Positions 38,449-46,530 of a stretch of DNA of 64,000 nucleotides are shown here, piece after piece. The notes under the pieces are model-generated. The model did no database searches and was not told where the DNA came from. It saw nothing but the letters and a program-made list of their open reading frames with translations. The DNA lies in NCBI GenBank assembly GCA_964589785.1, contig CAZPUQ010000001.1:713771-777770 (forward strand), given 5' to 3'. Numbering within the stretch: the first letter of the stretch is position 1; each line of letters starts with the position of its first letter. The DNA is from JAGVSR01 sp964589785. GTDB lineage: Bacteria > Pseudomonadota > Alphaproteobacteria > Rhizobiales > Hyphomicrobiaceae. Position numbers and translations under genes: made by a program.

Positions 38449-39366
38449 CTAGTTTCCGACGCCGACGCTTTGTGTGCCGGGATGCAAGACCTTCATGAGA
38501 TCGCGCACGGCATCGGCCGTCCGCGGGCCGAACTGCAAAAGGGCGGCGCCATCGATCTTGACGATCCGGTTGTTGCGGGCGGCCGGCGTGGCGCTGAGCC
38601 CGCGCATGCCGGCAATCGACGTCTCGGCCGGCACCGTGCCGGATGCGCCGGGCTGGCGCGCCTCGTTCATGACCAGAATGAACTCGGGGGCGAGCTCAAC
38701 GGCGGCCTCGTCCGATAGCGGCTTGTAGCCGTGGAGCCCGGCCGCGACGTTGCGGCCCCCCGCCAGCTTGATGACCTCGTCGGCGGCGGTGCCGACGCCG
38801 GCGGCGACGACGCGGTCCTTGTTGAGCGCGAGCAGGAACAGGACAGGGACGGGAGTCTTGACGGCGGAGCGATGCTCCAAGACCGACTTGAACTTGTCAC
38901 GCACCCGGCCGGCGAGAGCCTCACCTGCGTCCTTGGCGCCGACGACGGCTGCAACCTCGCGAATGCGCGTCTCGACGCCCTCGGGGCTGTCGGTGCCGCC
39001 GATGGCCACATACGGCACCGAGCTTGCCTTCAATGCGGCCACGACCTCGGGCGGACCCGACTTGTCACTGGCGATGATGACCGTCGGCGCGAGCGACAGA
39101 ACGCCTTCGGTCGAGAGCGCGCGCATGTAGCCGACGCTCTTCTTCGTTGCGAGCGCTTCCGGCGGATAGACGCTCGTCGCATCGACGGCGACGATCCTGG
39201 AGTCGTGTCCGAGCGCATACAGAATTTCGGTGACGTCCCCGCCGACCGAAACGATGCGCGCGGTATCGAGCGCCTTCTCTTCGGTCGCCGCCGGCTCAGC
39301 CACCGCGCTCGCGAGGAGCGCCAGCGCCGCGAGCGCTACAACCATTCCGGACTGGCGATGCATCAT
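38449..39366 (-). CDS. hmuT: Periplasmic haem-binding protein HmuT
   Basis: The 305-residue protein starts with a signal peptide (MMHRQSGMVVALAALALLASAVAEP) followed by a periplasmic-binding fold: RIVSVGGDVTEILYALGHDSRIVAVDATSVYPPEALATKKSVGYMRALSTEGVLSLAPTVIIAS and the C-terminal half ending AVRDLMKVLHPG. The conserved Tyr in KKSVGYMR is the usual haem ligand in HmuT/ShuT. Two ATG codons (39366, 39363) are adjacent. It is divergent from the TonB-dependent receptor gene. Confidence 0.93.
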   Translation of the reverse strand: MMHRQSGMVVALAALALLASAVAEPAATEEKALDTARIVSVGGDVTEILYALGHDSRIVAVDATSVYPPEALATKKSVGYMRALSTEGVLSLAPTVIIASDKSGPPEVVAALKASSVPYVAIGGTDSPEGVETRIREVAAVVGAKDAGEALAGRVRDKFKSVLEHRSAVKTPVPVLFLLALNKDRVVAAGVGTAADEVIKLAGGRNVAAGLHGYKPLSDEAAVELAPEFILVMNEARQPGASGTVPAETSIAGMRGLSATPAARNNRIVKIDGAALLQFGPRTADAVRDLMKVLHPGTQSVGVGN

Positions 39367-39410
39367 GATCACACGAACCTGTCGAATGCAGTGCGCGCGG
39401 CCGCGCGCTT

Positions 39411-39438
39411 TTGTTATTGTTGACGAGAATAGTAACAA
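39411..39438. promoter_or_regulatory. Candidate regulator dyad between hmuT and the haem receptor
   Basis: TTGTTA (39411-39416) and TAACAA (39433-39438) form an inverted repeat with a 16-bp spacer in the divergent hmuT/receptor region. Iron-responsive regulators of rhizobia (Irr, RirA) act in this kind of position, but the sequence does not match an Irr or RirA consensus that I know. Confidence 0.4.
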
Positions 39439-39594
39439 ACCATATGGTCCGCAAGTCCGGCTCGAAGCCGGATCGGCTCGCGGTCACAGGGGATCCGCGA
39501 CGCATGTGGCAAGTCAGCCCAGCCGGTGCCGTTTGCACCGCATCAGCCAGCCAGCCACGTCAGGTCTTTGTAACGTAGGAGGGGTGGCTCCGCC

Positions 39595-41784
39595 ATGCTG
39601 AAACTGTTCTCGCGGAGGCTGCAGGGGGCAGCTTCTGCCGTTGCTCTGATGTCTGCGATGGCTGCATCGTCGCAAGCGCAGGAGACCGAGCTCGAAGCGA
39701 TCTCCGTGTTCGCGACCGCCGGTGGCGCCATCTCGGCGTTTCTCTTTCCCGGCCAGGTGAGCGTCGTCGAGCGCGAGCAGATCGAGGATCTCGTCGCGAC
39801 GCGCCCGGCCGACATCTTCGAGGGTGTGCCGGGTGTGACCTTCGAGGGCGGTCCGCGCCGCTCCGGCCAGATCCCGACGATCCGCGGCTTCGAGGGCGAA
39901 GCCATCGTCATCCTGTTCGACGACGCGCGGCAGAGCTTCAACTCGGGCCACGACGGGCGCTTCTTCGTCGATCCCGACATTCTGAAGTCCGTCGAGGTCG
40001 TAAAGGGTCCCACGTCCTCTATCTATGGCTCGGGGGCCATCGGCGGCGTGATGGCCTTCCGCACCATCGATGCCGCGGACCTGCTCGAGGACGGGCAGAA
40101 CGCCGCCGTTCGTATCCGCGCCGGCTATCAGGACGTCGATAGCGAGCAGAGCTATGCCATCACCGGCGTGCAGCGCTCGGAAGGCGGGGATGTCGACCTC
40201 GTCGCGCACTTCGGCTTCCGGGATTCGTCGGACATCGAGCTCGGCAGCGGCTTCGTGCTCCCCGCCGACGATCGGATGACCAATGCCCTCGTCAAGGGCA
40301 CGTTCCTGTTCGGCGACGGCGTGAAGTCCACGACCTCGTGGATCTATTCCAACCTCAGCGCGCTCGATCCGCAGAACCCGCAGCTCGACAACGTCGCCAA
40401 CAGCGGCAATCCGCTGGTCGACCGGCGGGTGCTCAGCAGCACGCTGCAGACGAAGCTCGAGTGGAAGCCGTCGAACAACGACTTCGTCGACGCGCGCATC
40501 GTGGCCTACCGCGCCCTCAACGAGGTCGAGGAACCCGAGGTCGATATCGATCGCGTGACCTCGCGCGAGGTCGAGACGATCGGGTTCAAGGCCGATAATA
40601 CGTCGCGCTTCAGCCTCGGCTCGCTCGGCGGGGTCAAGTGGACCTACGGCACCGACATCTACCGCGACGAGCAGACGGGCAGCGACAGCACTTCGCTCGA
40701 CGGGACACGCGGCGGCGTGCCGGACGCGGAATCGACCTTTATCGGCTTCTTCTCGGAGGCGGAGTTCACCTTCGGGCAGATCGGGCAGGGGATGGGCCAG
40801 CTGACGCTCATCCCCGGCATCCGCTGGGACAGCTTCGAATCGTCGTCCGATCTTGCCGACAGCATCGACGAGACCGCCGTCTCGCCGAAGATCGCCGCGA
40901 CGTGGAGCCCGCTCGACTGGTTCAGCGTGTTCGGCAACTACGGCAAGGCGTTCCGCGCGCCGTCCTATAACGAGGCATACGCGGTCGGCAACCACTTCGT
41001 CATTCCGTTGCCGGGCGGCCTGGTGGCCAACGACTTCATCACCAACCCGAGCCTGCAGCCGGAGGAGGCTGTGGGATGGGAAGCGGGTGCCGCCTTCAGG
41101 TTCCATGACGTCGCGTCTACGGGCGATCAGTTCAGGCTGAAGGGCTCCTATTACGAGATGGACGTCGACAACCTGATTCAGCTCGAGGTTCTCACGCCGT
41201 TCGGGAGTCTCTCGCCGCGGTGTTTTGCGCCCCCAGGCACGCCGTTCCCGCCCATGATTCCCCCGTGCATCGGCGGCGCGGCGGCCGGCTGGACGTCTCA
41301 GAACGTCAACGTGCAGAACGCGACACTCGATGGCGTTGAGATCGAGGCAACGTACGACAGCTCGTTCTTCTACGCCCGGGCGACGTATGCGCGCATCAAC
41401 GGCGTCGATGTCATCACGGGGGACTACGCGGGCAACCTCTTCCCGGACCGCTACTTTCTCGATGCCGGATTCAAGATCCCGGCGATCGACAGCCGCATCG
41501 GTGCGCGGGCGACGTTCGCCGACGACTTCACCAAGACCAATCCGGACGCGAGCTCCGGTGCGCCCGCGTCGGCCTTCTACCGCGACAGCTACCAGGTCTT
41601 CGACATCTACGCGATCTGGCAGCCGGATGACGCAATGTGGAAAGGGCTGCGCATCGACCTCGGCGTCGACAACGTGACCGACGAGGACTACGAGGTCGTC
41701 GCGGCCGGTGTGAGCGAGGAGGGCCGCAACTACAAGGCGGCCATTTCCTACACCATCCCGATCTGCGGGACATCGGCATGCTGA
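39595..41784 (+). CDS. TonB-dependent haem/haemoglobin receptor
   Basis: The 729-residue outer-membrane receptor has a signal peptide (to SSQAQE, residue about 29), a plug domain (QIEDLVATRPADIFEGVPGVTFEGGPRRSGQIPTIRGFEGEAIVILFDDARQ) and a 22-strand-type barrel. FRAP and NPSL appear in GKAFRAPSYNEAY and ITNPSLQPEEAVGWEAG, as in haem receptors such as HmuR/ShuA, and the C-terminus ends YKAAISYTIPICGTSAC. Two C-terminal cysteines are unusual because most barrels end in an aromatic residue. It is divergent from hmuTUV and followed by haem-handling genes. Confidence 0.92.
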   Translation: MLKLFSRRLQGAASAVALMSAMAASSQAQETELEAISVFATAGGAISAFLFPGQVSVVEREQIEDLVATRPADIFEGVPGVTFEGGPRRSGQIPTIRGFEGEAIVILFDDARQSFNSGHDGRFFVDPDILKSVEVVKGPTSSIYGSGAIGGVMAFRTIDAADLLEDGQNAAVRIRAGYQDVDSEQSYAITGVQRSEGGDVDLVAHFGFRDSSDIELGSGFVLPADDRMTNALVKGTFLFGDGVKSTTSWIYSNLSALDPQNPQLDNVANSGNPLVDRRVLSSTLQTKLEWKPSNNDFVDARIVAYRALNEVEEPEVDIDRVTSREVETIGFKADNTSRFSLGSLGGVKWTYGTDIYRDEQTGSDSTSLDGTRGGVPDAESTFIGFFSEAEFTFGQIGQGMGQLTLIPGIRWDSFESSSDLADSIDETAVSPKIAATWSPLDWFSVFGNYGKAFRAPSYNEAYAVGNHFVIPLPGGLVANDFITNPSLQPEEAVGWEAGAAFRFHDVASTGDQFRLKGSYYEMDVDNLIQLEVLTPFGSLSPRCFAPPGTPFPPMIPPCIGGAAAGWTSQNVNVQNATLDGVEIEATYDSSFFYARATYARINGVDVITGDYAGNLFPDRYFLDAGFKIPAIDSRIGARATFADDFTKTNPDASSGAPASAFYRDSYQVFDIYAIWQPDDAMWKGLRIDLGVDNVTDEDYEVVAAGVSEEGRNYKAAISYTIPICGTSAC

Positions 41785-41960
41785 GGGCGCTTATCTGCGG
41801 CGCCGGCACGGCATGTCGAACGACGGTCTGAGGCATTTTGAACGGATGCCGAGGGCCTCGAGGACCGGCCCCCCTCTCCCGGGTGGCCGGTCCACTATTG
41901 AGGCGCCGCGCACGTCGGGTATGGTGTGCGCGGGCGTAGAGGACGCAAAGGAGACGCCGC

Positions 41961-42302
41961 ATGTTCATCGCTATGAATCGCTTCAAGGTCATCAAGGGCG
42001 CGGAAAAGGACTTCGAGCACGTCTGGCTTAGCCGCGAGACGCATCTCAACGAGGTGCCGGGCTTCGTCGAGTTCCATCTGCTGAGGGGTCCGGAGCGCGA
42101 GGACCACGTTCTCTACTCCTCGCACACGATCTGGGAGACGGTCGACCACTTCGAGGCGTGGACGAAGTCGGAGCAGTTCCGCAAGGCCCACGCGGGCGCC
42201 GGGACGAGCAAGCCGCTCTACCTCAGCCATCCCGAGTTCGAGGGCTTCCACGTCCTGCAGACGGTGACCGCCGATGGGACGCGCCGCGTCGCAGCCGAAT
42301 GA
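41961..42302 (+). CDS. IsdG/HmuQ-like haem-degrading monooxygenase
   Basis: The 113-residue protein has the antibiotic-biosynthesis-monooxygenase (dimeric alpha-beta) fold: MFIAMNRFKVIKGAEKDFEHVWLSRETHLNEVPGFVEFHLLRG, YSSHTIWETVDHFEAWTKSEQFRKAHA. Asn6, Trp (WETVDHF) and His76-type residues line up with the IsdG/HmuQ catalytic triad pattern. It would open haem to biliverdin-like products and release iron. It follows the receptor gene by 176 bp and precedes hutX by 31 bp. Confidence 0.88.
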   Translation: MFIAMNRFKVIKGAEKDFEHVWLSRETHLNEVPGFVEFHLLRGPEREDHVLYSSHTIWETVDHFEAWTKSEQFRKAHAGAGTSKPLYLSHPEFEGFHVLQTVTADGTRRVAAE

Positions 42303-42333
42303 GGCGGCTGCTGGATTGCCGGGAGAACGCGAG

Positions 42334-42870
42334 ATGACGACGCCAACCGCACCAGCAGAACCGGGACCCGCGCTTCCCGCGTCCCGCCGGTCGCTGGCCG
42401 AGCGGCTCGCCACGAATCCCGACGGGGTGCTCGAGCAGATCGCCCGCGACTACGGCGTCAGCACGCTCGATGTCGTGACGGCCCTGCCGGAGGCGCATCG
42501 GACAATCGTGCCGGCCGATCGGTTCGAGCCCATCCTGCAGGCGGTCGGCCAATGGGGGCCGATCCTGTTCATCGTCCACACGCCGGACATCGTCCTCGAA
42601 TGCGAGGGCGTGGTGCCGCCGGGAACGTTCGGCCGGGGCTACTACAATCTGCACGGCGACAGCCCCATCGGCGGACACATCCGGGCCGAGAACTGCACCA
42701 CGATCGCGTTCGTCTCGCGCCCCTTCATGGGGCGCGCGTCCTGCTCCATCCAGTTCTTCAACGGGAGCGGAGAGGCGATGTTCAAGATCTTCGTCCGTCG
42801 CGACGAAGCGCGCAATCTCGTGTCCGAGCAGGTGGCCGCGTTCGAGGCCTTGCGGGCGACGCTCGCGTGA
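42334..42870 (+). CDS. hutX: HutX-family haem utilisation protein
   Basis: The 178-residue protein matches the HutX/HugX family of cytoplasmic haem carriers: LAERLATNPDGVLEQIARDYGVSTLDVVTALPE, a conserved WGPILFIVHTPDIVLECEGVVPPGTFGRGYYNLHGDSPIGGHIRAENCTTIAFVSRPFMGR, then SIQFFNGSGEAMFKIFVRRDE. It probably buffers imported haem for the IsdG-like enzyme. ATG 42334 follows GGGAG; a longer frame from 42274 overlaps the previous gene. Confidence 0.88.
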   Translation: MTTPTAPAEPGPALPASRRSLAERLATNPDGVLEQIARDYGVSTLDVVTALPEAHRTIVPADRFEPILQAVGQWGPILFIVHTPDIVLECEGVVPPGTFGRGYYNLHGDSPIGGHIRAENCTTIAFVSRPFMGRASCSIQFFNGSGEAMFKIFVRRDEARNLVSEQVAAFEALRATLA

Positions 42871-42882
42871 GGCTTGCGGCCG

Positions 42883-43935
42883 ATGCACCAGCCCCCCGCG
42901 GAGCGCTGTCCCGAGCCGTCCGAGATCCTGCCGCCCGACATCGTGCCGCTGGAGCACGACCCGTCCGGTGGGGCCGGCGAGACGCCGGCTGAGTGCGCGG
43001 ATGCAAGTCCCGCCGCTCCGGCCTGCGACTTCGACGCCGGTCCGTTGACAGTGGTGCCGGCGCGCCCGCGCGCCTCGCGCGGCCGTTGGCCGTTGGCCGT
43101 GTCGCTCTTCCTGCATGCAAGCGTTGCCGCTGCGATCATCCAAGTGCCGATGGCCGAGACCGGTCTTGCGCCCGTGTCCGCCGATGCCATCAGCATCGAA
43201 TTCGTCACCTCGAACGTCCTCGACCAGGCGGTCCCCTCTGAAATCACCGACGCAGCGGCCGCCGTGGCGCCGACCGCCCCGCAGGACGGCGAGGCGGCCG
43301 ACTCGCTGGCGGCAGCGGAGCCGGTCGAGAGCGTGGACGCGCGGCCGGTCGCCGAAGTGCCTGATCCGGTGGAGGCGCCAGAAGCCACTGACGCAGACGA
43401 GTTCGATGCCGTCGTGACCGGCGCCGGTCCTGAAGCGGAGATCGCGCCGCCGACGGTGACGACGCCGGCCAAGGAGCCCGCGCCGAAAAAGGTGAGGAAG
43501 GTGGAGACGAAGCGCGAGGCGGAGAGGACGACTGACGTCACCCGCAAGCCGACCGAGCGCAAGACCGACAAGGGCAAGGACGACGCCACGCGCGCCAAGG
43601 GCGGGCAAGCCGCGCGCGGCACCTCCGATCGCCAGAGCAAGGGAGGCAAGGTCTCCGCCAGCGCCGGCAGCATGGTCGGCTATGCCGCGCGGGTGAGGGC
43701 GCGTGTCGCCAGCAACAAGCCGTCGTCGGCGGGCAAGCGCGGCACGGCCGTCGTCTCCTTCGGCGTCACCCGCGGCGGCGGGCTCGCCTACGCGCGCCTT
43801 GCCAGATCGTCGGGGAATGGGGCTCTCGATCAGGCCGCCGTGTCGGCCGTGCGCCGCGCCGCGCCGTTCCCGGTCCCGCCCGCGGGGGCGAGCGCCAGCC
43901 AGCTTTCGTTCTCGGTTCCGTTCCATTTCCGCTGA
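42883..43935 (+). CDS. tonB: TonB-family energy transducer
   Basis: The 350-residue protein has one membrane anchor (RWPLAVSLFLHASVAAAIIQVPM, about residues 70-92) with the conserved SLFLHA motif, a long Pro/Ala/Glu and Lys/Arg rich linker (residues 130-260), and a C-terminal TonB fold: RGTAVVSFGVTRGGGLAYARLARSSGNGALDQAAVSAVRRAAPFPVPP. It would transfer proton-motive force to the haem receptor. ExbB and ExbD, its usual partners, are not in the window. ATG 42883 is used; a TTG at 42874 is possible. Confidence 0.88.
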   Translation: MHQPPAERCPEPSEILPPDIVPLEHDPSGGAGETPAECADASPAAPACDFDAGPLTVVPARPRASRGRWPLAVSLFLHASVAAAIIQVPMAETGLAPVSADAISIEFVTSNVLDQAVPSEITDAAAAVAPTAPQDGEAADSLAAAEPVESVDARPVAEVPDPVEAPEATDADEFDAVVTGAGPEAEIAPPTVTTPAKEPAPKKVRKVETKREAERTTDVTRKPTERKTDKGKDDATRAKGGQAARGTSDRQSKGGKVSASAGSMVGYAARVRARVASNKPSSAGKRGTAVVSFGVTRGGGLAYARLARSSGNGALDQAAVSAVRRAAPFPVPPAGASASQLSFSVPFHFR

Positions 43936-44076
43936 TCCCCCCTGGCGACGCGCAACGTGGTCCGCCCGATCAATCTGCGGGCTGCTGCGCCGCTCCGCTG
44001 CGAGTTGATTTCCACAACGTTGGCGACTAGGGTTCGAGCTCATTGATCGAATGGCGTGCGGCCGGGGTTTCCTGAC

Positions 44077-44595
44077 ATGGCGACGAATGGGCTTGGCTGG
44101 AAGCTTCCAGGCGGGTTTGCCCTGCTCACCGCACTTCTGACGTTCGTGTGGTTTGCCGCGAACTCCTCGACCCAGCCGGAGGCGCTCGCAACCGGCGTGG
44201 TGATCTCGATCGTGCTGGCCTATTTCTTCACGCGTCGGCCCGGCCCGTGGCGCGACATCCGCGTCTCGGCGCAGCGGTTCTCGCATTTCGTCCGCTATAC
44301 GGGCGTTTTTCTGGTCGAGCTCGTCCGCGCGAACCTCAACATGCTGCGCTACGTCTATGCGCCGCGCATCGAGATCAATCCCGGCATCGTGCGGATCAGG
44401 ACGCGACTGAAGACACCCGTCGGACGGCTCGCCCTTGCCAATTCCATCGCCTTGACGCCCGGCTCGCTCGTGGTCGATATCGACGGCGACAGCCTCTATG
44501 TGCACTGGCTCGATGTCGCAACGACCGATCCGGACGCGGCGACGCGCCTCATCGCGGGGCCGTTCGAGGAACATCTGGAGAAGACCTTTGGCTGA
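44077..44595 (+). CDS. mrpE: Mrp/Mnh antiporter subunit E
   Basis: The 172-residue protein has two to three N-terminal membrane segments and the MrpE pattern SHFVRYTGVFLVELVRANLNMLRYVYAPRIEINPGIVRIRTRLKTPVGRLALANSIALTPGSLVVDIDGDSLYVHWLD. MrpE is a small subunit of multi-subunit Na+(or K+)/H+ antiporters. ATG 44077 is preferred over GTG 44056. The stop overlaps the TTG start of subunit F. It opens a seven-gene operon. Confidence 0.92.
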   Translation: MATNGLGWKLPGGFALLTALLTFVWFAANSSTQPEALATGVVISIVLAYFFTRRPGPWRDIRVSAQRFSHFVRYTGVFLVELVRANLNMLRYVYAPRIEINPGIVRIRTRLKTPVGRLALANSIALTPGSLVVDIDGDSLYVHWLDVATTDPDAATRLIAGPFEEHLEKTFG

Positions 44596-44848
44596 AGGGA
44601 TTCTGATCGTCGCGGCGGTTCTGATCTTTCTCGGCGTCGCGATGGGCGTGGTCCGCCTGATCCGCGGCTCCACGGTGGTCGATCGCGTCGCGGCCGTAGA
44701 CATGCTGACGGTGGTGTCGCTCTCTCTCATCGCCCTCTATGCGCACGTCGCCGGCCGCGCGATCTACCTCGACGTGGCGCTCGTCTACGGCGTCCTGAGC
44801 TTTCTCGCCGTCCTCGCTGTGGCGCGCTATCTGGAACGGGGGCCTTGA
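44588..44848 (+). CDS. mrpF: Mrp/Mnh antiporter subunit F
   Basis: The 86-residue subunit has three hydrophobic helices with the MrpF marker IRGSTVVDRVAAVDMLTVVSLSLIALYA. It starts at TTG 44588 inside the mrpE end (TTGGCTGA), giving the family length; the longer frame from 44498 lies within mrpE. The next gene begins 5 bp after the stop. Confidence 0.9.
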   Translation: MAEGILIVAAVLIFLGVAMGVVRLIRGSTVVDRVAAVDMLTVVSLSLIALYAHVAGRAIYLDVALVYGVLSFLAVLAVARYLERGP

Positions 44849-44852
44849 CCTC

Positions 44853-45095
44853 ATGCTGGAGCTTTTCGTTGTCCTGTTGTGCGGCAGCATCCTGGCGAGC
44901 GGGGTTCTCGCCGTGCGCCTCGAAAGCACGCTCGCGGCCGTGGTGAGCGCGGGCCTCGCAAGCCTGTTCGCGGCCGTGTGCTATGTTCTGCTCGGCTCGC
45001 CGGACGTCGCGATGACCGAGGCATCGATCGGCTCGGGGCTTTCGGTTCTCGTCTATCTCTACGCGATCCGCAGGACGAGCGGGAGTTCGGACTGA
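44853..45095 (+). CDS. DUF4040 / MbhD-like antiporter subunit
   Basis: The 80-residue, three-helix protein has the DUF4040 signature SPDVAMTEASIGSGLSVLVYLYAIRR. This module occurs as a C-terminal part of MrpA or as a separate MbhD-type subunit in Mrp and membrane-bound hydrogenase complexes. Its stop overlaps the mrpG start (TGATG), so the proteins are translationally coupled. Confidence 0.85.
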   Translation: MLELFVVLLCGSILASGVLAVRLESTLAAVVSAGLASLFAAVCYVLLGSPDVAMTEASIGSGLSVLVYLYAIRRTSGSSD

Positions 45096-45442
45096 TGGAG
45101 CTCATCGGAAGCCTGCTTGTCCTGGCGGGCGCGTTCTTCCACTTCTCCGCCGGTCTCGGCATGGTGCGCATGCCCGACGCGTACACGCGGATGCAGGCCG
45201 GCACCAAGGCCTCGACGCTCGGCAACACGCTGGTCCTTGCCGGACTTGCCGTCTATCACCCGGCCTGGTCCTTGAAGCTTCTCATCATCGTCTATTTCGT
45301 GCTGATGACGAACCCGGTCTCCTCGCATGCGCTGGCCCGGGCCGCCCACGCCATTCGCAACCCGATGTACGGCGACACGGGCATCGACGCCCTGCGCGAC
45401 GCCGGAATCGACGCGCGAGCCGACGCGCGGAGTGACCCGTGA
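45095..45442 (+). CDS. mrpG: Mrp/Mnh antiporter subunit G
   Basis: The 115-residue protein has three membrane helices and the MrpG pattern GAFFHFSAGLGMVRMPDAYTRMQAGTKASTLGNTLVLAGLAV plus LLIIVYFVLMTNPVSSHALARAAH. It overlaps the previous gene by 1 bp and the next, which starts GTGA, by 4 bp. Confidence 0.92.
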   Translation: MELIGSLLVLAGAFFHFSAGLGMVRMPDAYTRMQAGTKASTLGNTLVLAGLAVYHPAWSLKLLIIVYFVLMTNPVSSHALARAAHAIRNPMYGDTGIDALRDAGIDARADARSDP

Positions 45443-46149
45443 GCCGCCATCTCGCCATCGCCGCCGCCGTCGGCGCGCTCGGACTGGTGTTTGCCGGCAT
45501 CGCGCTCGGCCACACGGAGCCGGGGGCATTGCGGCCGCTGGCCAAGGGCTATGTGGAGCTCGTGCCGCGCGAGCTGGGCGCGCCGAACGTCATCACGGGC
45601 ATCCTGCTGACGTATCGAGGTTTCGACACGCTGGGCGAGGTCGCGGTGCTGTTCATGGCAGCGGCGAGCATCGGCCTCGTGCTCGGCGCCGGCCGGACGG
45701 CGGAGGGCGCGGAGCCGGCATCCGATGCCGCATCCGCCCGGCGTCCGGCTTCGGAGATCGTGCAGACCGGTGCTCAGATCCTCGTTCCGCTCATCTCGAT
45801 CTTCGCCGCCTATATCATCATGAACGGCCACCTTTCGGCGGGCGGCGGCTTCCAGGGCGGCGCGGTCATCGCGTCCGCCGTTCTTCTTCTGCTACTGGCC
45901 TTTCCCGAATCCCGACCGCCTCTCGACATCCTCGCCATCACGGAATCGGTCGCCGGCGTGCTGTTCGTCATCGTGGGCATCGCCGGAGTCATCTGGGCCG
46001 GCGGCTTCCTGGACAACCGCTTTCTTCCGCTCGGCAGCTTCGGCGCGTTCTTCAGCGCCGGCGCCATTCCTGTCCTGTCGATCCTGCTCGGCATCAAGGT
46101 CGGCTGCGAGCTGAGCGTCATCCTCGACCGGTTCCGTCCCTCAGCCTGA
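45439..46149 (+). CDS. MbhE-MrpB-type fused antiporter subunit
   Basis: The 236-residue protein combines two modules. Residues 1-85 (GYVELVPRELGAPNVITGILLTYRGFDTLGEVAVLFMAA) resemble the MbhE part normally at the end of MrpA. Residues 105-236 (SEIVQTGAQILVPLISIFAAYIIMNGHLSAGGGFQGGAVIASAVLLLLLAF) are MrpB. The start is GTG 45439, overlapping mrpG. MrpB modules contribute to the ion path. Confidence 0.85.
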   Translation: MSRHLAIAAAVGALGLVFAGIALGHTEPGALRPLAKGYVELVPRELGAPNVITGILLTYRGFDTLGEVAVLFMAAASIGLVLGAGRTAEGAEPASDAASARRPASEIVQTGAQILVPLISIFAAYIIMNGHLSAGGGFQGGAVIASAVLLLLLAFPESRPPLDILAITESVAGVLFVIVGIAGVIWAGGFLDNRFLPLGSFGAFFSAGAIPVLSILLGIKVGCELSVILDRFRPSA

Positions 46150-46170
46150 CAATCTGAAAGGTGCGCCGCG

Positions 46171-46530
46171 ATGGTCTCGAGCTTGGTGCTGACGACGGGG
46201 CTGCTCCTCATGCTCATCGGGCTGTGGGGCACGCTGACCCACCGCAACCTCCTGCGCATCATCCTCGGGTTCTCTCTGATCGGGACGGGGAGCCACATCG
46301 TGATCGTGGCGCTCGGATACGTACAGGGCGGGACGGCGCCGATCATCGGCCAAGGGCTCGATCTGCTCGACGCACCCCTGCGCGCCGTCGACCCGATCCC
46401 CTCCGCGCTCGCCGTCACCGCGATCGTCATCGGGCTCGCCGTGACGGCGGTCATGCTGGCCTACGCCATCCGGCTCTATGACGCGAGGAAGACGCTCTCG
46501 ATCGATGCCTTCACGGACCAGAAATGGTAG
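46171..46530 (+). CDS. mrpC: Mrp/Mnh antiporter subunit C
   Basis: The 119-residue, three-helix subunit is NuoK-like: LIGLWGTLTHRNLLRIILGFSLIGTGSHIVIVALG, DPIPSALAVTAIVIGLAVTAVMLAYAIRLY. It overlaps the next large gene by 7 bp and follows subunit B after 21 bp. Confidence 0.92.
   Translation: MVSSLVLTTGLLLMLIGLWGTLTHRNLLRIILGFSLIGTGSHIVIVALGYVQGGTAPIIGQGLDLLDAPLRAVDPIPSALAVTAIVIGLAVTAVMLAYAIRLYDARKTLSIDAFTDQKW

Noticed and set aside
42223..44730. 835-residue open frame opposite hutX, tonB and mrpE
   Set aside because: It spans several real genes on the other strand and has low-complexity sequence.
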